From Ignelater luminosus (taxonomy: Eukaryota; Arthropoda; Insecta; Coleoptera; Elateridae): a stretch of DNA of 64,000 nucleotides. Shown here piece by piece: positions 47,491-59,000 of this stretch. Position 1 is the first letter of the stretch, and each line of letters starts with the position of its first letter. Location: contig VTPC01090428.1 in assembly GCA_011009095.1 (NCBI GenBank), positions 284,085 through 348,084 of the forward strand, written 5' to 3'. Both the position numbers and the translations under genes were made by a program. Below the pieces are notes generated by a model that made no database searches, was not told the origin of the DNA, and saw only the letters and a program-made list of their open reading frames with translations.

Positions 47491-48370
47491 GTATTGGTAT
47501 CATTGAATTTGTCTAAGCTTCCTCTATAATATTACAATGTAAAAAGCAGTATAAAATGTAACCAAGCAAATTATTAAGGCAAATTACATTTACATCACAT
47601 TACAATTTAAAACAGCAGTATTTCCGTGTTTCCAATTAATAAATTGTTTAGCAAGTGCAAAGGAAAGAAGATATTGCAGTTATCACAATTAAATCAGCTG
47701 CCCAGTAATTTAACTAGTCCTGACAAGAAGCTTCACCCTGATTATCACGATGATGACTTGGACACGAATGCGAAAGCCGCCAGGCGAGGTCTACAATCGA
47801 TTGCACACCTTATTTTTAATACAATTCTCTGTGTCAAAGCGGCCTTTTTAAGCACTAGTACCTAGAATAAATTGATATTAATTTTAAACAAAATTTAAAA
47901 GCAACATCATCTAATTGCAAAATTGTTTTATTTATTCAATTCACATTAATAATAAAACGAGTTTGAAAATATAACCTAAACATTTTCAATAAATGATTGG
48001 AAACAGTATTAATACTTTTAAAAACTTATCTTAATTTAATTGATTATATCTTAGATGGTCATTTTTGTTATCACCACTTATAAGTTTATTTATTTATAAA
48101 AAATATGAGTATTCGTTTGAATCTCAAATGGTAAACAAGCGTACGAAGCGCTCTCTCATCGTTAAAAGTGTGATCAGAATTTCATTGTTTGCAAGTGACG
48201 TCCGGCGACCGAGGTCATTTAAGCTATCGCAAAAAACACGTTTACGTCTGAGACTCAAAAGAGTAATATTCCTTCACTATACCCAATAAAAAAGAGAGAC
48301 GAGAAAATTAAAAGTTCAAGCAGGCACTCACACGTGCAAATGAGGAAATAAAAATCTACGGGGTTTGATT
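47491..48370. other. Unassigned AT-rich spacer
   Basis: Separates two Jockey fragments. Open frames at 47626-47865 and 48065-48289 (plus) are unassigned. Confidence 0.45.
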
Positions 48371-48399
48371 GAAAAGTCACAACCTCGTAAAAACTGTAG

Positions 48400-49290
48400 T
48401 TCGGCAAATCCAAATGATGAGGAAGAAGTATAAAACTTCAAACTTAGTAACACAGAAAAAGCCCAAACGGTGTTGCAAAAGAAAAGCGATGGCGCTGTCG
48501 CCAAAACAAAGAAGTCGCCACCGATGATTGTAAGTAATGCCACGGGCATAAAGAAATTAAATAATACGCTGAAAAAAACCAAAGTGAAGATCTGTCAAGC
48601 AATAATCAGGTAGGTATTAATGTTATTAACAATCTTAAATATAGAAAGAGTAACAAATATGCATGGCACTTGCATGAGCACAAACAATACCGACTCTTCG
48701 GTGTTATGGTGAGGAATCACCATCCAATCTGTGACCCAAAAGATATCAAAGTAAAATTAATCCAACGCGAATTTAAAATTCGTAAAGTAGTGAATAAAAT
48801 CAAAAAAGTGCGAAGGAGTGAAGTGGTGACCAGAATCAAGCTTCTATTATATATTTTACCACTGAAAACACTAGGAAAGTTTTCAAATTATACTTTCTCC
48901 GGAACATGGCAGTTGAAGTAGAAGCGATACGCACAAGCAGGTAGATACCACAGTGCAAAAACTGCTAGAGACATGAAGTAGTATGCGTTAAGTGCTAGGG
49001 AAAACACTCATCAGACAAGCGCGAAAAATCAAAAATAGGCCAACTGCAGCGTAGCCCATCCTACCAACTATCGTGGGTGTGAATTACAAAAAAGACGTGA
49101 TAAACCAGTAAAGAAGCAGCAAAAGCCCAAGCCTAGAATCTTCACAGCGAAGAAAACGTTCAGTGAGATGAAATATGGGCAGGCGATCAACATCATGCAG
49201 AGGTCCGCTCAAGTGCAAAATGAAAAATCATCTATAATGCAGATGATACAAAACACGGTGACCAAAACAGACGAGACTCACGCATATTAA
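48400..49290 (+). pseudogene. Jockey ORF1 (RNA-binding protein) remnant
   Basis: Starts around KKSPPMIVSNATGIKKLNNT (about 48505), then WHLHEHKQYRLFGVMVRNHH and DIKVKLIQREFKIRKVVNKI (48660-48810), the conserved central domain of Jockey ORF1, which normally leads into CCHC zinc knuckles. Of those, the last is visible as CSVAHPTNYRGCELQK near 49045-49095, and the earlier ones are decayed. The basic tail KKQQKPKPR and FSEMKYGQAI follows. Several frame changes and stops. Confidence 0.82.
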
Positions 49291-49331
49291 AGCCTGAGAG
49301 ACTGGAACTATCCCGTGAAGTTCTCCAGCTA

Positions 49332-49985
49332 GTGGACAGAAACGATCTTAAAATTACCACATGGAACGTCAATGGTATCCGCAAGCAAGAAAAAATAGAA
49401 ATCTTTATTAATATTAACAAAATAGTCATTTGTTTGCTATCGGAAACGCACTTTATGAAACAGACCTTTTTAGAATTTTGTGTTCATCGAGCATATCAAA
49501 CGATCTATCCGGACAATGACGCAAAAGGCGGTAGTACTGTAATCATCCGCAAAAACATGGCCCATTATGAAGAACTATCGATGCAGACTGCCGAGTTCCA
49601 GTTTACTGCCGTAGGGTGTTGATGTTACGCAAGCAAAAGGTTTTGGTAGGAGCATTTTACTGTCCATCATGACACAATATTAAAAGAGAGGATTATGTAG
49701 TATCAGTGTTAAAACATCTCGGCAAAAGATTTATTCTTGGTGGAGACTACAACGCAAAACACTTTGGCAGGGGGTCCAGGTTGACAACGATCAAGGTACG
49801 CGACTTAAAGGTAATGATAACATAAATAGCCTGCAAGCTATATTCAGCGAGCAAACCGACGTATTGGCCTACCGATCTACGGAAGAACTTTTTTATTTAT
49901 AAAAAGATCGCGACGAACTTTAGAGGCACTAGCAAAGTGTTAGACTTAAATTCAGGGTTTTCTACAGTGATCTTGATACCCACAA
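49332..49985 (+). pseudogene. Jockey ORF2 endonuclease remnant
   Basis: Begins MDRNDLKITTWNVNGI: the 'WN-NG' motif carries the first catalytic Asn. Then VICLLSETHFM (catalytic Glu), AKGGSTVIIRKNMAHYEELS, FILGGDYNAKHFG (catalytic Asp/Asn) near 49730-49760, and SKVLDLNSGFSTVIL near 49935-49975, where the family has SDHSPVI, so the final catalytic His is lost. The first 97 codons are one open frame to 49622, with shifts afterwards. This is the apurinic-type nuclease that nicks the target for reverse transcription. Confidence 0.87.
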
Positions 49986-52900
49986 AGAGAGGACACAGTG
50001 AGTCCGTCGCCGATCTCGATGAAATTTTTATTGGAGATTCTGCGACACGTATTTTGCCGTTTGTCAAAATGGGTCCTTCGGGCCTCGCAACAAATGTTAT
50101 TATTGGCTCTCACGAAACTGAAGCTGCTCCCAGCTGTTTTAACCAATTTCAATGAAACTTTTATAGGTGTTTCTACATCATGAAATATTAGACCCGTGTG
50201 TAGGGGTTTTTCAATAAACGCCCCAGCAAGGCCAAAATGAAATTCATAACATAAGTAAGCGTAATCTTACGCCATTACTGCAATTTAATGTATCAAAAGG
50301 CAATACGTCATGCAAGTTGATATTACGCGGGAATTCAAATACGTAGAATCGACTTAAACTTCAAGGTGGATTCAAAATTATAATCGATGATCTTCGATCC
50401 TGTTTATACGTTTTTATTTTGGTTTAGGATTTCTAAATAATTGTTTGATTGCGAAACGTATTACAAATATTTACTCGGTGGATGTTTGTTGTGTTTGTAA
50501 TAATACATAAACGCGTATTAATTCTCTCTGTTACTTAAACGTATGCCATTTAAACTTTTCGAACTTATTATTGTCCTATATTCAGGTTTGCTAGTGACAT
50601 CCGGTATAATTCACAAATGCAATTAATCAATTCATTATCAATGAACAAACATACTAAAATAAATTAATAAAGAATGAACCTCGGCATCTTTTCCCCACAA
50701 CTCATGCATTTATTTATTAGCGTAACTGTCAATTTGCACAGAAATTCGGAAATTATAGAAATTAATTTTTACAAATCGAAGAATTTGTAAGTAATTACCC
50801 AATAATTGTGTCTACTTTCTAATTTTTCTGTTACTCTACTTAAATTATATTTTACTTGAAGGTATATATCTTGAAGTAATTTAGACCAAGAACAAATTTG
50901 TTTTGCTGCAAATAAAATTGGGTCACTTCGATACCTTTAAATAGGCTTGAAATTAAGAATTCGGTGTCCCGTCTCTTAATATTATTAATAAGGTAAGAGT
51001 TTTCTTATCGGCTGTTTAATCGCAGAGAAATCTTGTCTTAGAAAATTCGAACAAGCGTCAGTTCCAGAATTGCTGAATTTCATTTGTGTATCTTTATGCT
51101 TCATTGCTATGTGTTCATGTTTTCTAGAAATATGTCGTTTAATAAATGAAAATAGTAAATAACGACAATCTGTTTTATATTCAATGAACTAAACTCGTTT
51201 ATCTGCCACTTTATCATTGTAGATTAAGCATTAAATCTTATAGTATGATATTTTCAAGAACTAAGAAAGGAATCAATGTCAACAGCTAAGCTAAACTAAC
51301 TACGAGAGTCTTTATAGTTTACCAAATTGACCATTTTTTAACTCGACTGAACGAAACAAACTTCATTTTGTCTTAGAAGAACTATAAAATACTGCTAGAT
51401 TGTAGATTTTAAGATAATTGTGCTAACTCGCTTGCCTGAATGTTTGCACTCACCAAAGATAACATCTGCAGTATGTGTATAATTAGAAATTCTGTAACTT
51501 GATGTGAAATAGTTTGTACTAAAACATTTCATAATTGTGCACTTGTAAGCTGAATCAGTTCGTCCAAAATTCTCGGGCAAGGTGCAACCCAATCCGTGTT
51601 GTATCTAGGTCTTTTAGGCAGGCGAATGGAGGGTCAAGTCTGATAATAATAAGCATTGCCCATGTCAGTCGTGTTTGTTTATTGAGTTTGAGACATTAAA
51701 TTAAATTTTGTGAGCTTTTGATGCAAATACAGCTTAAGTGGCTAATACTGATTTATATTCGTCTTCGTGGTTTTCTTTGAACATTGTCATAATTCCATCC
51801 AGCGTCGCTTTTCTTAAACCGATCTTCGTGTGGTAAGTTCCGCTGATTTGTTTCACTTTCTGTAAACGATTCAGCATTCTGATCGTTGGTGATGCAACTC
51901 TCGGCTAAGATTTGGGTAAGAATCACGAATTTCGTCTAGTCCAATTTTACGTTATGCCTTTCTCAATTTTAAAACCTTTTCGTTATGGTTATATCACATT
52001 ATCAAATACTCCAAAAGCTGTTTTTCTGCGGTTTCAATTGCTGTTTGCAAACAGCTTGATCCGTTGGTGCAAGTTAGACATTGTAGGAGATTTTCCAGGA
52101 TTTGTTCACCTGTTTTGTAACAATTTATGGAAATTATATGGCGTTTTAAGGATAGTAGGCATTTATATCTTAGTAAGATTTATTTCAAGTATATGAAACT
52201 GATTGGATGATTGGATTTCTTGATCTAATCGGGTTTCTTTAAAAAGAAAAAATCCTGGTATCTCTAGGTAGGGAGGCAAATTAATTTGTTAAATAATACA
52301 AAACAAATTTTATGTTGCTTATGGCCTAAATACCGAAACATATTTTCCAAATATGAAAATGCAATCCACCCAGGAAACTCGATTCTAATGATTCAATCTG
52401 TATAAATTTGCGCACATCGATGTTATCTGTATGCGCGATATATTAACAAACACGAAACAGGCATTTTTTAAATTGAAAGCTATAGTATTATAGCCATAAC
52501 ACTAGTTTTAAAAAAGTTACAAAACAGTTTTTTAAATAGTAGTAATAGAAATTCAAGTCGCTCCACGCTGAGCGCCAAATTGGGATGGTGTAATTTTTTA
52601 TCTTTTGAAGAAATCTAATTTGCCATTTTCAAAACTCCTCGTTTCCTGCACTACTTCATTCAGTTGCTCCATTAGTAAGAAAGTATGTTCCTGACTTTTA
52701 GACCATGGTACAAAACTTTGGGCATATTGAGAGGCATTGGGTACCATGGATACTTTCCTGCAAAACGTTTTGCTGTGTCTAATGCATACACACGATACTT
52801 TCTCATGTCTATTTCAAAACCACCAGAACTTGCTTGCAAAACCACTAGAACTTGCTTGCAAAACAGCCTTGAATCCCAACAAAAACGTACAATCTAATTC

Positions 52901-53085
52901 TTTCATAAAACGAACCATTTTTTGAAAACTTCTGATGTTTTTATTTTTATACAAAGTATATACATTGAAAGTAATAACGTGGAACACAATATTTTACAAA
53001 TGGCCGCTAGGACTCTACTGGCATGTTCTCGCTTTTTAAATTGTCAATTATATTTGCTCAGAACTGCGGCTGAAATTGTTGTTGG
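49986..53085. other. Unassigned AT-rich DNA
   Basis: No element recognised. The piece just after the Jockey break (50000-50230, with GATCTCGATGAAATTTTTAT and a CAATAAAC motif) has a different texture and may belong to another repeat. A plus-strand open frame at 51912-52196 (94 codons) is hydrophobic and unassigned. A two-copy 22-bp duplication lies at 52820-52863. Confidence 0.45.
52820..52863. repeat. 22-bp tandem duplication
   Basis: CCACCAGAACTTGCTTGCAA and CCACTAGAACTTGCTTGCAA head consecutive 22-bp units (52820-52841, 52842-52863) that differ at one position. Confidence 0.85.
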
Positions 53086-53089
53086 TTTG

Positions 53090-53580
53090 TTGGCATATGA
53101 ATGAGACAAAGAAAGAAGTCGCACGATCTCGGTGTCCAGGAAATTTTTCCTGTAACCACATTTCTTCCGGTTGTACATGTTCAATGCAAGCTATAAAATT
53201 TCCATTGCCGCTCTCCTCTTCTTGGTTTTCAATTTAAATTGAATCTTGAGTTTTTCTGCTCAATTTTCAAACTGTCACATAATTTGCTACATTATGTCGA
53301 CCGAGAATTGAACGCAGTTTGCTAACTGTTTCATAGTTTTTATTGTAATGAATTTTTGTAATACTACGTTGTTCTTTTGACTAATAATTGCAATGTGTCT
53401 CCATGTCAAATTTTGAATGCCATAACAGTGGGCAAAACAAAATGCCATGAAATTCAAATCGTGTACTCTTGTTGGACATCCTTTATAATGTCGATGTCGT
53501 CTTCTGAATCACTGAAACAAAGTCTGATTTCATCGTTACTACTTTCCAAGCCGGGTTTTAGTTTGTGAACAAATGTTTAA
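53090..53580 (-). other. Minus-strand coding-like stretch, family unknown
   Basis: Minus-strand reading gives an acidic piece, KPGLESSNDEIRLCFSDSED (about 53510-53570), and, further on, GNGNFIACIEHVQPEEMWLQ then EKFPGHRDRATSFF (about 53110-53200) in another frame. The composition is protein-like and unlike the AT filler around it, which suggests a decayed transposon or host pseudogene. I do not recognise the family. Confidence 0.35.
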
Positions 53581-54490
53581 TCTTGGATTAAACAGATTAT
53601 TTCCTTCCAGTAAAACAAATTTCCAAGTTTCTATAAAATTTAATCTTCATTTTAAAATAACACAATACGAGAAGATAAAAATTACTATATAGTAAATGTA
53701 AAGTGTTTACGTTGTGGACTAGTTATAATAATTGCCAAGTGCAGAATTGCATATTTTTATTTGTTACCTAGGCTTGTAGAATGTATATTTGCAAAATTAT
53801 AATTTCTTTGTAACCTGATTATTAATTAATTATTGTTGTAACTTAAACTGTATAAATAAGAAATTTGGATTTTTAATAGACAGTATTAACATTCACTTGT
53901 TCTTACTCACTACAAATGTATTAGCTGCGCTTAAGTCATTAAATGAGCTTAATTAGACTATGAGACGGTGGTCTTGACTATACATACAACTAGAGATTAA
54001 CCCTCAAAGCTAATTTCAGCACCACAACTTATAGCCTATGGCTGCAAGATTGTTTAACAAACAAGCCCATTTCAAGTCTTAAATCGCTTCTGGACATCTT
54101 TTTCTGTATTAGTAACAATTTGTTTGATTTAGTTTTTACGGATTTTGTCAAATCCTCAGTGGTGATTTATAAGCAAGGAGTAATTATATTAGCGTGTAAC
54201 ACTGATAATCTGAATTTGAGCCGAAATATATCAACAATGCGTTCTATGTAATTAAAGTCGTTTGGCGTAAGGCCACAAATGAAATATCGTTGTGTGGCTG
54301 TAGTTTTAGTTCCATCATTGTAAAGAGGATTTTATATTTAATTTCAATTTTCACGAGTCATTGTCCTTAACTGTTCTATTGTATGGCCTGTCTTTGCTTC
54401 TCTTTCAATTTTGCCAAAATACGATTGACTGTTGTCCGCCTGTCTTGTCTGATACGAGAAATTAAAAGTTAAATAAAAATATTTGTTTCC
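53581..54490. other. Unassigned AT-rich DNA
   Basis: Minus strand near 54230-54330 reads DGTKTTATQRYFICGLTPND across a short open stretch, again protein-like but unassigned. Nothing else seen. Confidence 0.4.
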
Positions 54491-54499
54491 AAAGCATCT

Positions 54500-56060
54500 G
54501 GATCATTCTGGTTTTTGTAACTCCAAAATTTCCTTCTGAACCTGGATAAGACGAAATGCAACGTGATCAACTAAGACTTGCTCTCATTTTGCTGGTAACA
54601 TTCCCTTTTTAACCAATTGCACTTTTTTATAGGAAGATAATCTGAGTTTGCCATTTTCTCTTTGGAAAGTTATCCAAACATAAGTTTTGATATTGTGGTG
54701 CTTCGCAGGTGATCGTTAGTGTCTATAATCCTATTGATTTCTTCTCTATTTGCAATATTAAAATCTTTGGACGTAAATCCTTTAAGAATCATTTCTGATA
54801 ACTGGATACCCTCTTGACGAGGTGGCACTGTGGGCTCTTTCGTATTTAACTGTACCTTAGGCAGACTTGTGTGAGACTACTAATACTTACTCTAGTTCGG
54901 CTTGGCATGAAGCGGCTCTTCGGTTGGATTTTAATGTGTCCGTCTTTTGATGACTATTTTTCTTATTTTTTTTTTTGATACTTGATACTTGATGTTTGCT
55001 CCAGCTGGGATTAGCAGCCAAATCTGCGATGCTTTTCTAATCTTTTTTTTGAATCTTTTTTTCGATTTTTCTCATATTGGTGTATTGATTTTTTTCCTTG
55101 GAAATGTCTTTCAGGCGGACTTGTACCTTGACTTTGGTATTAGTAAATCCTAGAGCGGATTCGTTCTTTGTCGAGGTCGAGGGTGTTAGCGAGCTCTTCT
55201 TAGTTTTGTTTGCTGCAGCCATTTCAGTATCGTTGATATTTAGCAAATGCTTTGGGTTCTTAGTTGCAGAATTTCCTTCAGCGTCAACGCAAAGGGACGG
55301 ATTCTCAGCCTCGATGAAGTTTGACTTCTGACACAACTGAGGGCACTTTGCAGCACACGAGATTGCTGCACTGTGTTGATCCAACAAGCTGTATGCGCAT
55401 CTTTTGTGTTGGTGGTAGGAACCTTTCTTCTACTCTAGGTCTGGTGCTCGTACTCTTATGGCGTGGATGCATATAGACTAAATGTCTGATAAACTTAGCT
55501 TAAACACAAATAGTTCTTGTAAGATGTCTTCTTTTTGTGAAGCTGAACCTTTATAATAATCAGTTCTGTATTTAGTAGCTCTTGTTAGTGGGATCAAAGT
55601 AACTTCTTTCAAATTTTTAGACGCTTCTACTTGACCTGCAGAACTCAAACTCTTCATCATAGCTCTTTAAGTAAGTATATGTATTCTAATGACATACCCC
55701 CGGTTGCATAAAGCCTTTTTAAAGTCATCATTAGCTAAGGTGATGTTAACTTTAAAATCTAACGATCTGGTTGATGACATTCTTAACTTGACAGCACAGT
55801 TAAGAACGCTTTATGCAAGCGGAGGATAGTTTACTGACGTTCTGTCCTATTGGAAGCTTCTTCAAAGCTTATGTGAGATCGATCCACTTTCTTAATTGCA
55901 GCAACAGCTTTTTCTTTTTTGTTAGACTTCTGTAATCTATTCTTAAAATCAGACACGAAAAACAAAATTTTCTTGTGAAGATCAGAAATTTGGCCCTTCG
56001 GGCACTTTGTACTTGTAATTGCCAAATTTCTTTAGGTGTAACATTTGGTCTTCTCATTTA
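54500..56060 (-). other. Minus-strand coding-like region, family unknown
   Basis: A chain of minus-strand open stretches: 56057-55831 (two frames sharing NVTPKEIWQLQVQ, then CPKGQISDLHKKILFFVSDF), 55660-55478, 55387-55037 (116 codons, Ser/Thr/Lys-rich, with KVKVQVRLKDISKEKNQY) and a piece near 54690-54850 (EPTVPPRQEGIQLSEMILKG). The first stretch loosely resembles the Myb/SANT-like accessory protein of PIF/Harbinger elements (a 'V-KKE-W' start and a 'DLKKKI--F-SDFKNR' helix). The others match nothing I know. It may be one decayed element interrupted by the MITE at 55695-55828. Confidence 0.35.
55695..55828. mobile_element. Short hairpin MITE (~134 bp)
   Basis: The left end TACCCCCGGTTGCATAAAGC and the right end read inverted, TATCCTCCGCTTGCATAAAG, form terminal inverted repeats of about 26 bp with a handful of mismatches. 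The inner parts (TTAAAGTCATCATTAGC, GTTAACTTTAAAATC) also pair partly. Size and structure are those of a miniature inverted-repeat transposable element. The superfamily is open; PIF/Harbinger is possible. No clear target duplication. Confidence 0.7.
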
Positions 56061-59000
56061 ATGTGCTCATACGGGCCTGTTGTGATTAATCAGAAATAGG
56101 CCCATCTTTTCAATTTTCCCTGTCACTTATATCACAGTACCGTACGACACGTGCGTTCAGTTCTCGATTCCAGCTATTTTTGCTGATCTTGTTTGTTTTC
56201 TTAGAGGAGGTTTCTGCCAAGTGTGTTGAATTTGGTGTACAACAGTTGTTTCCGCTCAGCTGGAAGGTAGCATTTAAAATCATGAAAGTGAAAGAACTTG
56301 CTGACCTTCAATCTAACATAAAAGTCATTATATTAATTTGGGCTCCCTCTCACATGCTGATAAATGTATGGAAGACCCATTAAATCAATCATCATCAAAA
56401 TTAAACTTTTTTAAACTTGAAGGTGACCCCGAAAAATAGGAAAGCTTGGATTTTAGTAACACAATTATAGATTGGACACACAATGTGTTTGATCAATTGT
56501 GCCCTGATAATCATTGCGTATACCGCCCACTGACTACAATTCTGATTTCAGCTTAATTAGGAATGTCTAAGATAAGATTGTATTTATAGTCACGTGAGTT
56601 CTATAAACCTTCGAGCAAGCAAGCTAGGAGAATAGAGATAGTTATAATAAAATTCATAGGAACAGACTTGATTTGAACATCTTGTAAAATTATTATTGTT
56701 GGGGCTAATATTAACATCTTGTTAGGATTGTGGGGCATTAAGGGAGACACTATAATCGAACTGCAAATAGACTAGATCTTACTTTAGCCGCGACAATAAC
56801 GTAACTATGCCCACATATTTTGTTTGGTATTGAAAATTTTCAGTAGGTACATATTCAATAATTTTACACACATGGTATATTAAATCTCTAAACATCACAG
56901 ATGAAGTTTTGGTAAATTCGCTATATCACAGAAATATACAGCAAGTTATCCCGCGAATAACAACCTTTTTAGTAAAAAACTTTTTTGTTGCCAAGATACA
57001 ATCTCAACTACAAAAGATTTTTTATGTGTGAATGCCCCTCAAATTTTCCGAGTTCTTTTATTAATATAAAAAAGAATTCGCTACAAGCCTTCCGTCTAGA
57101 ACAGAAAATCTTTTTAGATGTTTTTGCAAAGCAAAAGGAGAAGTCTAATTAGTCATAGCGTTATAACAGTTATAATCCTGTCCAATTTTTCAGAACACAC
57201 CGTGAAACATATTCGTTATCGTAAACATTTATCGTATACACAATCTAACGTGAATATATTAACAGAACATAAAAGGAATCCAACCAAAGAAAACGGGAGC
57301 AGTAAGCTTACTAAATGAAAAGGTTCAATATTTATTTTCATGTAGTGACTATAAATTAAAATTCCGGAAACGTGTCGTAAATAAAGACATTTCTTAGTGT
57401 GAAACGGCACTTCAAAATTAGTGGCACGAAAATAATTTTTATGTTATTTTAGAGCAAACTCATTATACAATTCTTTTACCTTTCATTATAAAGGCGATGG
57501 CCTGAAAAGACAACCAGGCAGCCCTGAAAATGTTAATTACTTTTGGTGATACGGTGACAATGGTAACCCTCTATTGCGTCGTCGTGTGCTTTACATTATA
57601 CCGCCTTTAAAATAACACCTACTACTCTAAATTTAACTCGCACTTCTAGCGTTGGTTATTTTCAAGTTTCAAGAGGAGCTGACAATAATACGATTCTGAA
57701 TGTCTGCTTTCTATTAGTAAATTGATTTCAGAAGTGGAACCCATAAATTTTGTGATCCTGTTCGCGAGCTTTTTCTATTAATTTAGGTTATTTAGGTGTC
57801 GTTGCCGATATTTTACTTATCGAATCGATAAACTTGATACATTGCGTTACATTAAAAGAATATTGTTATCTGACACAACATTTTACGTCAACAGAAGCTT
57901 CGGAAAACATATTTCAAAGATGGAGATATAAAAAGTTTCTTGTTGGTTTCCAAGTATAACAGCTGGATCATCAACATTTTATATACCAATTCGAGCAACA
58001 ATGCCCCAGCACATATAACACCTTTCAAAAGACTCTGAAATATTAAAAATGAGACTTTCATTTTGTAGACGCTCGCTACTCTCATAAACTATAAACAGAT
58101 ATATTTTATTCTGACATATCGAGCACATTTTCAAGAGCTTCCAGAGAAAAGTTACTATAAACGAGTTTTCGTTAGAGCATTTAGGTAAGCTGCAAATTTC
58201 CAAGTCTATAAACCAAAGAAGAGCCATGCTATAATATTAATTCGGAGGCCTTGATGCCACAATACCGCTCCTAACGACCCCATTATAGCAGTACTTAAAT
58301 AAAATTGAATCATTTGTGGCTAAAAATAAACATCCCCATTATGTGGGTGCTACCGATCCCTTAAAAATAACGTTTATCTTTAATCCCATAGCACGTTAGG
58401 TACATGACAAAAAGACCGAAATTAGAAAGCGTATGAAAACGCTTTTAATTAAATGGGACAGAAAATTTCGCCGAGTTTATTAATGTGTGTCGAGCAAGCC
58501 GTGTAAAAATCTAAATTTCTACCCTTACCCTCATTAACATAATGTAAATATTGATGGTAAACATTCGACGTAATGATCACAATATTTGCAAAATCCAGGG
58601 CTATTTGCAGGGTCATAAGCGAGGTGCTTGCTGCTGCTCATGACTCCGGTCCCAAATTGAGAATTAATTACACAGAATGTCGTTTGGCACGCAGCCGCCA
58701 GAGAGCAACTCTGCTGTATAATTTATCACCGGAAGCGGACTAAAAGACGATCGTAGGTCACCAGATATATATACTTCCTGCCTTTTAGATAAAACGACCG
58801 ACCTAAAGTAATGCATAATAAAAATCGCGCATAAAAGGACAGAGAGTAAGAGCAACGGCGACACCGAGGAAAACTCCCAAGGACACGTGACGCCGAAAAA
58901 AACAGCAGGAACACTGCGGATAAGAAATGACTCCAATACCTGCTGTTTACAAAACTATTTTTCTTCATCTTTTGTCTGCTCTGTTTTCATCGACATGCTG

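Larger units (their letters stand above)
48375..49985 (+). mobile_element. Jockey LINE 5' part: ORF1 plus endonuclease
   Basis: Plus-strand 5' half of a Jockey-clade element: ORF1 (about 48400-49290) and then the start of ORF2 with the endonuclease (from 49332). The reverse transcriptase is missing and the element is cut at about 49985, within the end of the endonuclease. Loss of the 3' half is not what normal 5'-truncating retrotransposition yields, so a later deletion or rearrangement is likely. Confidence 0.85.
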
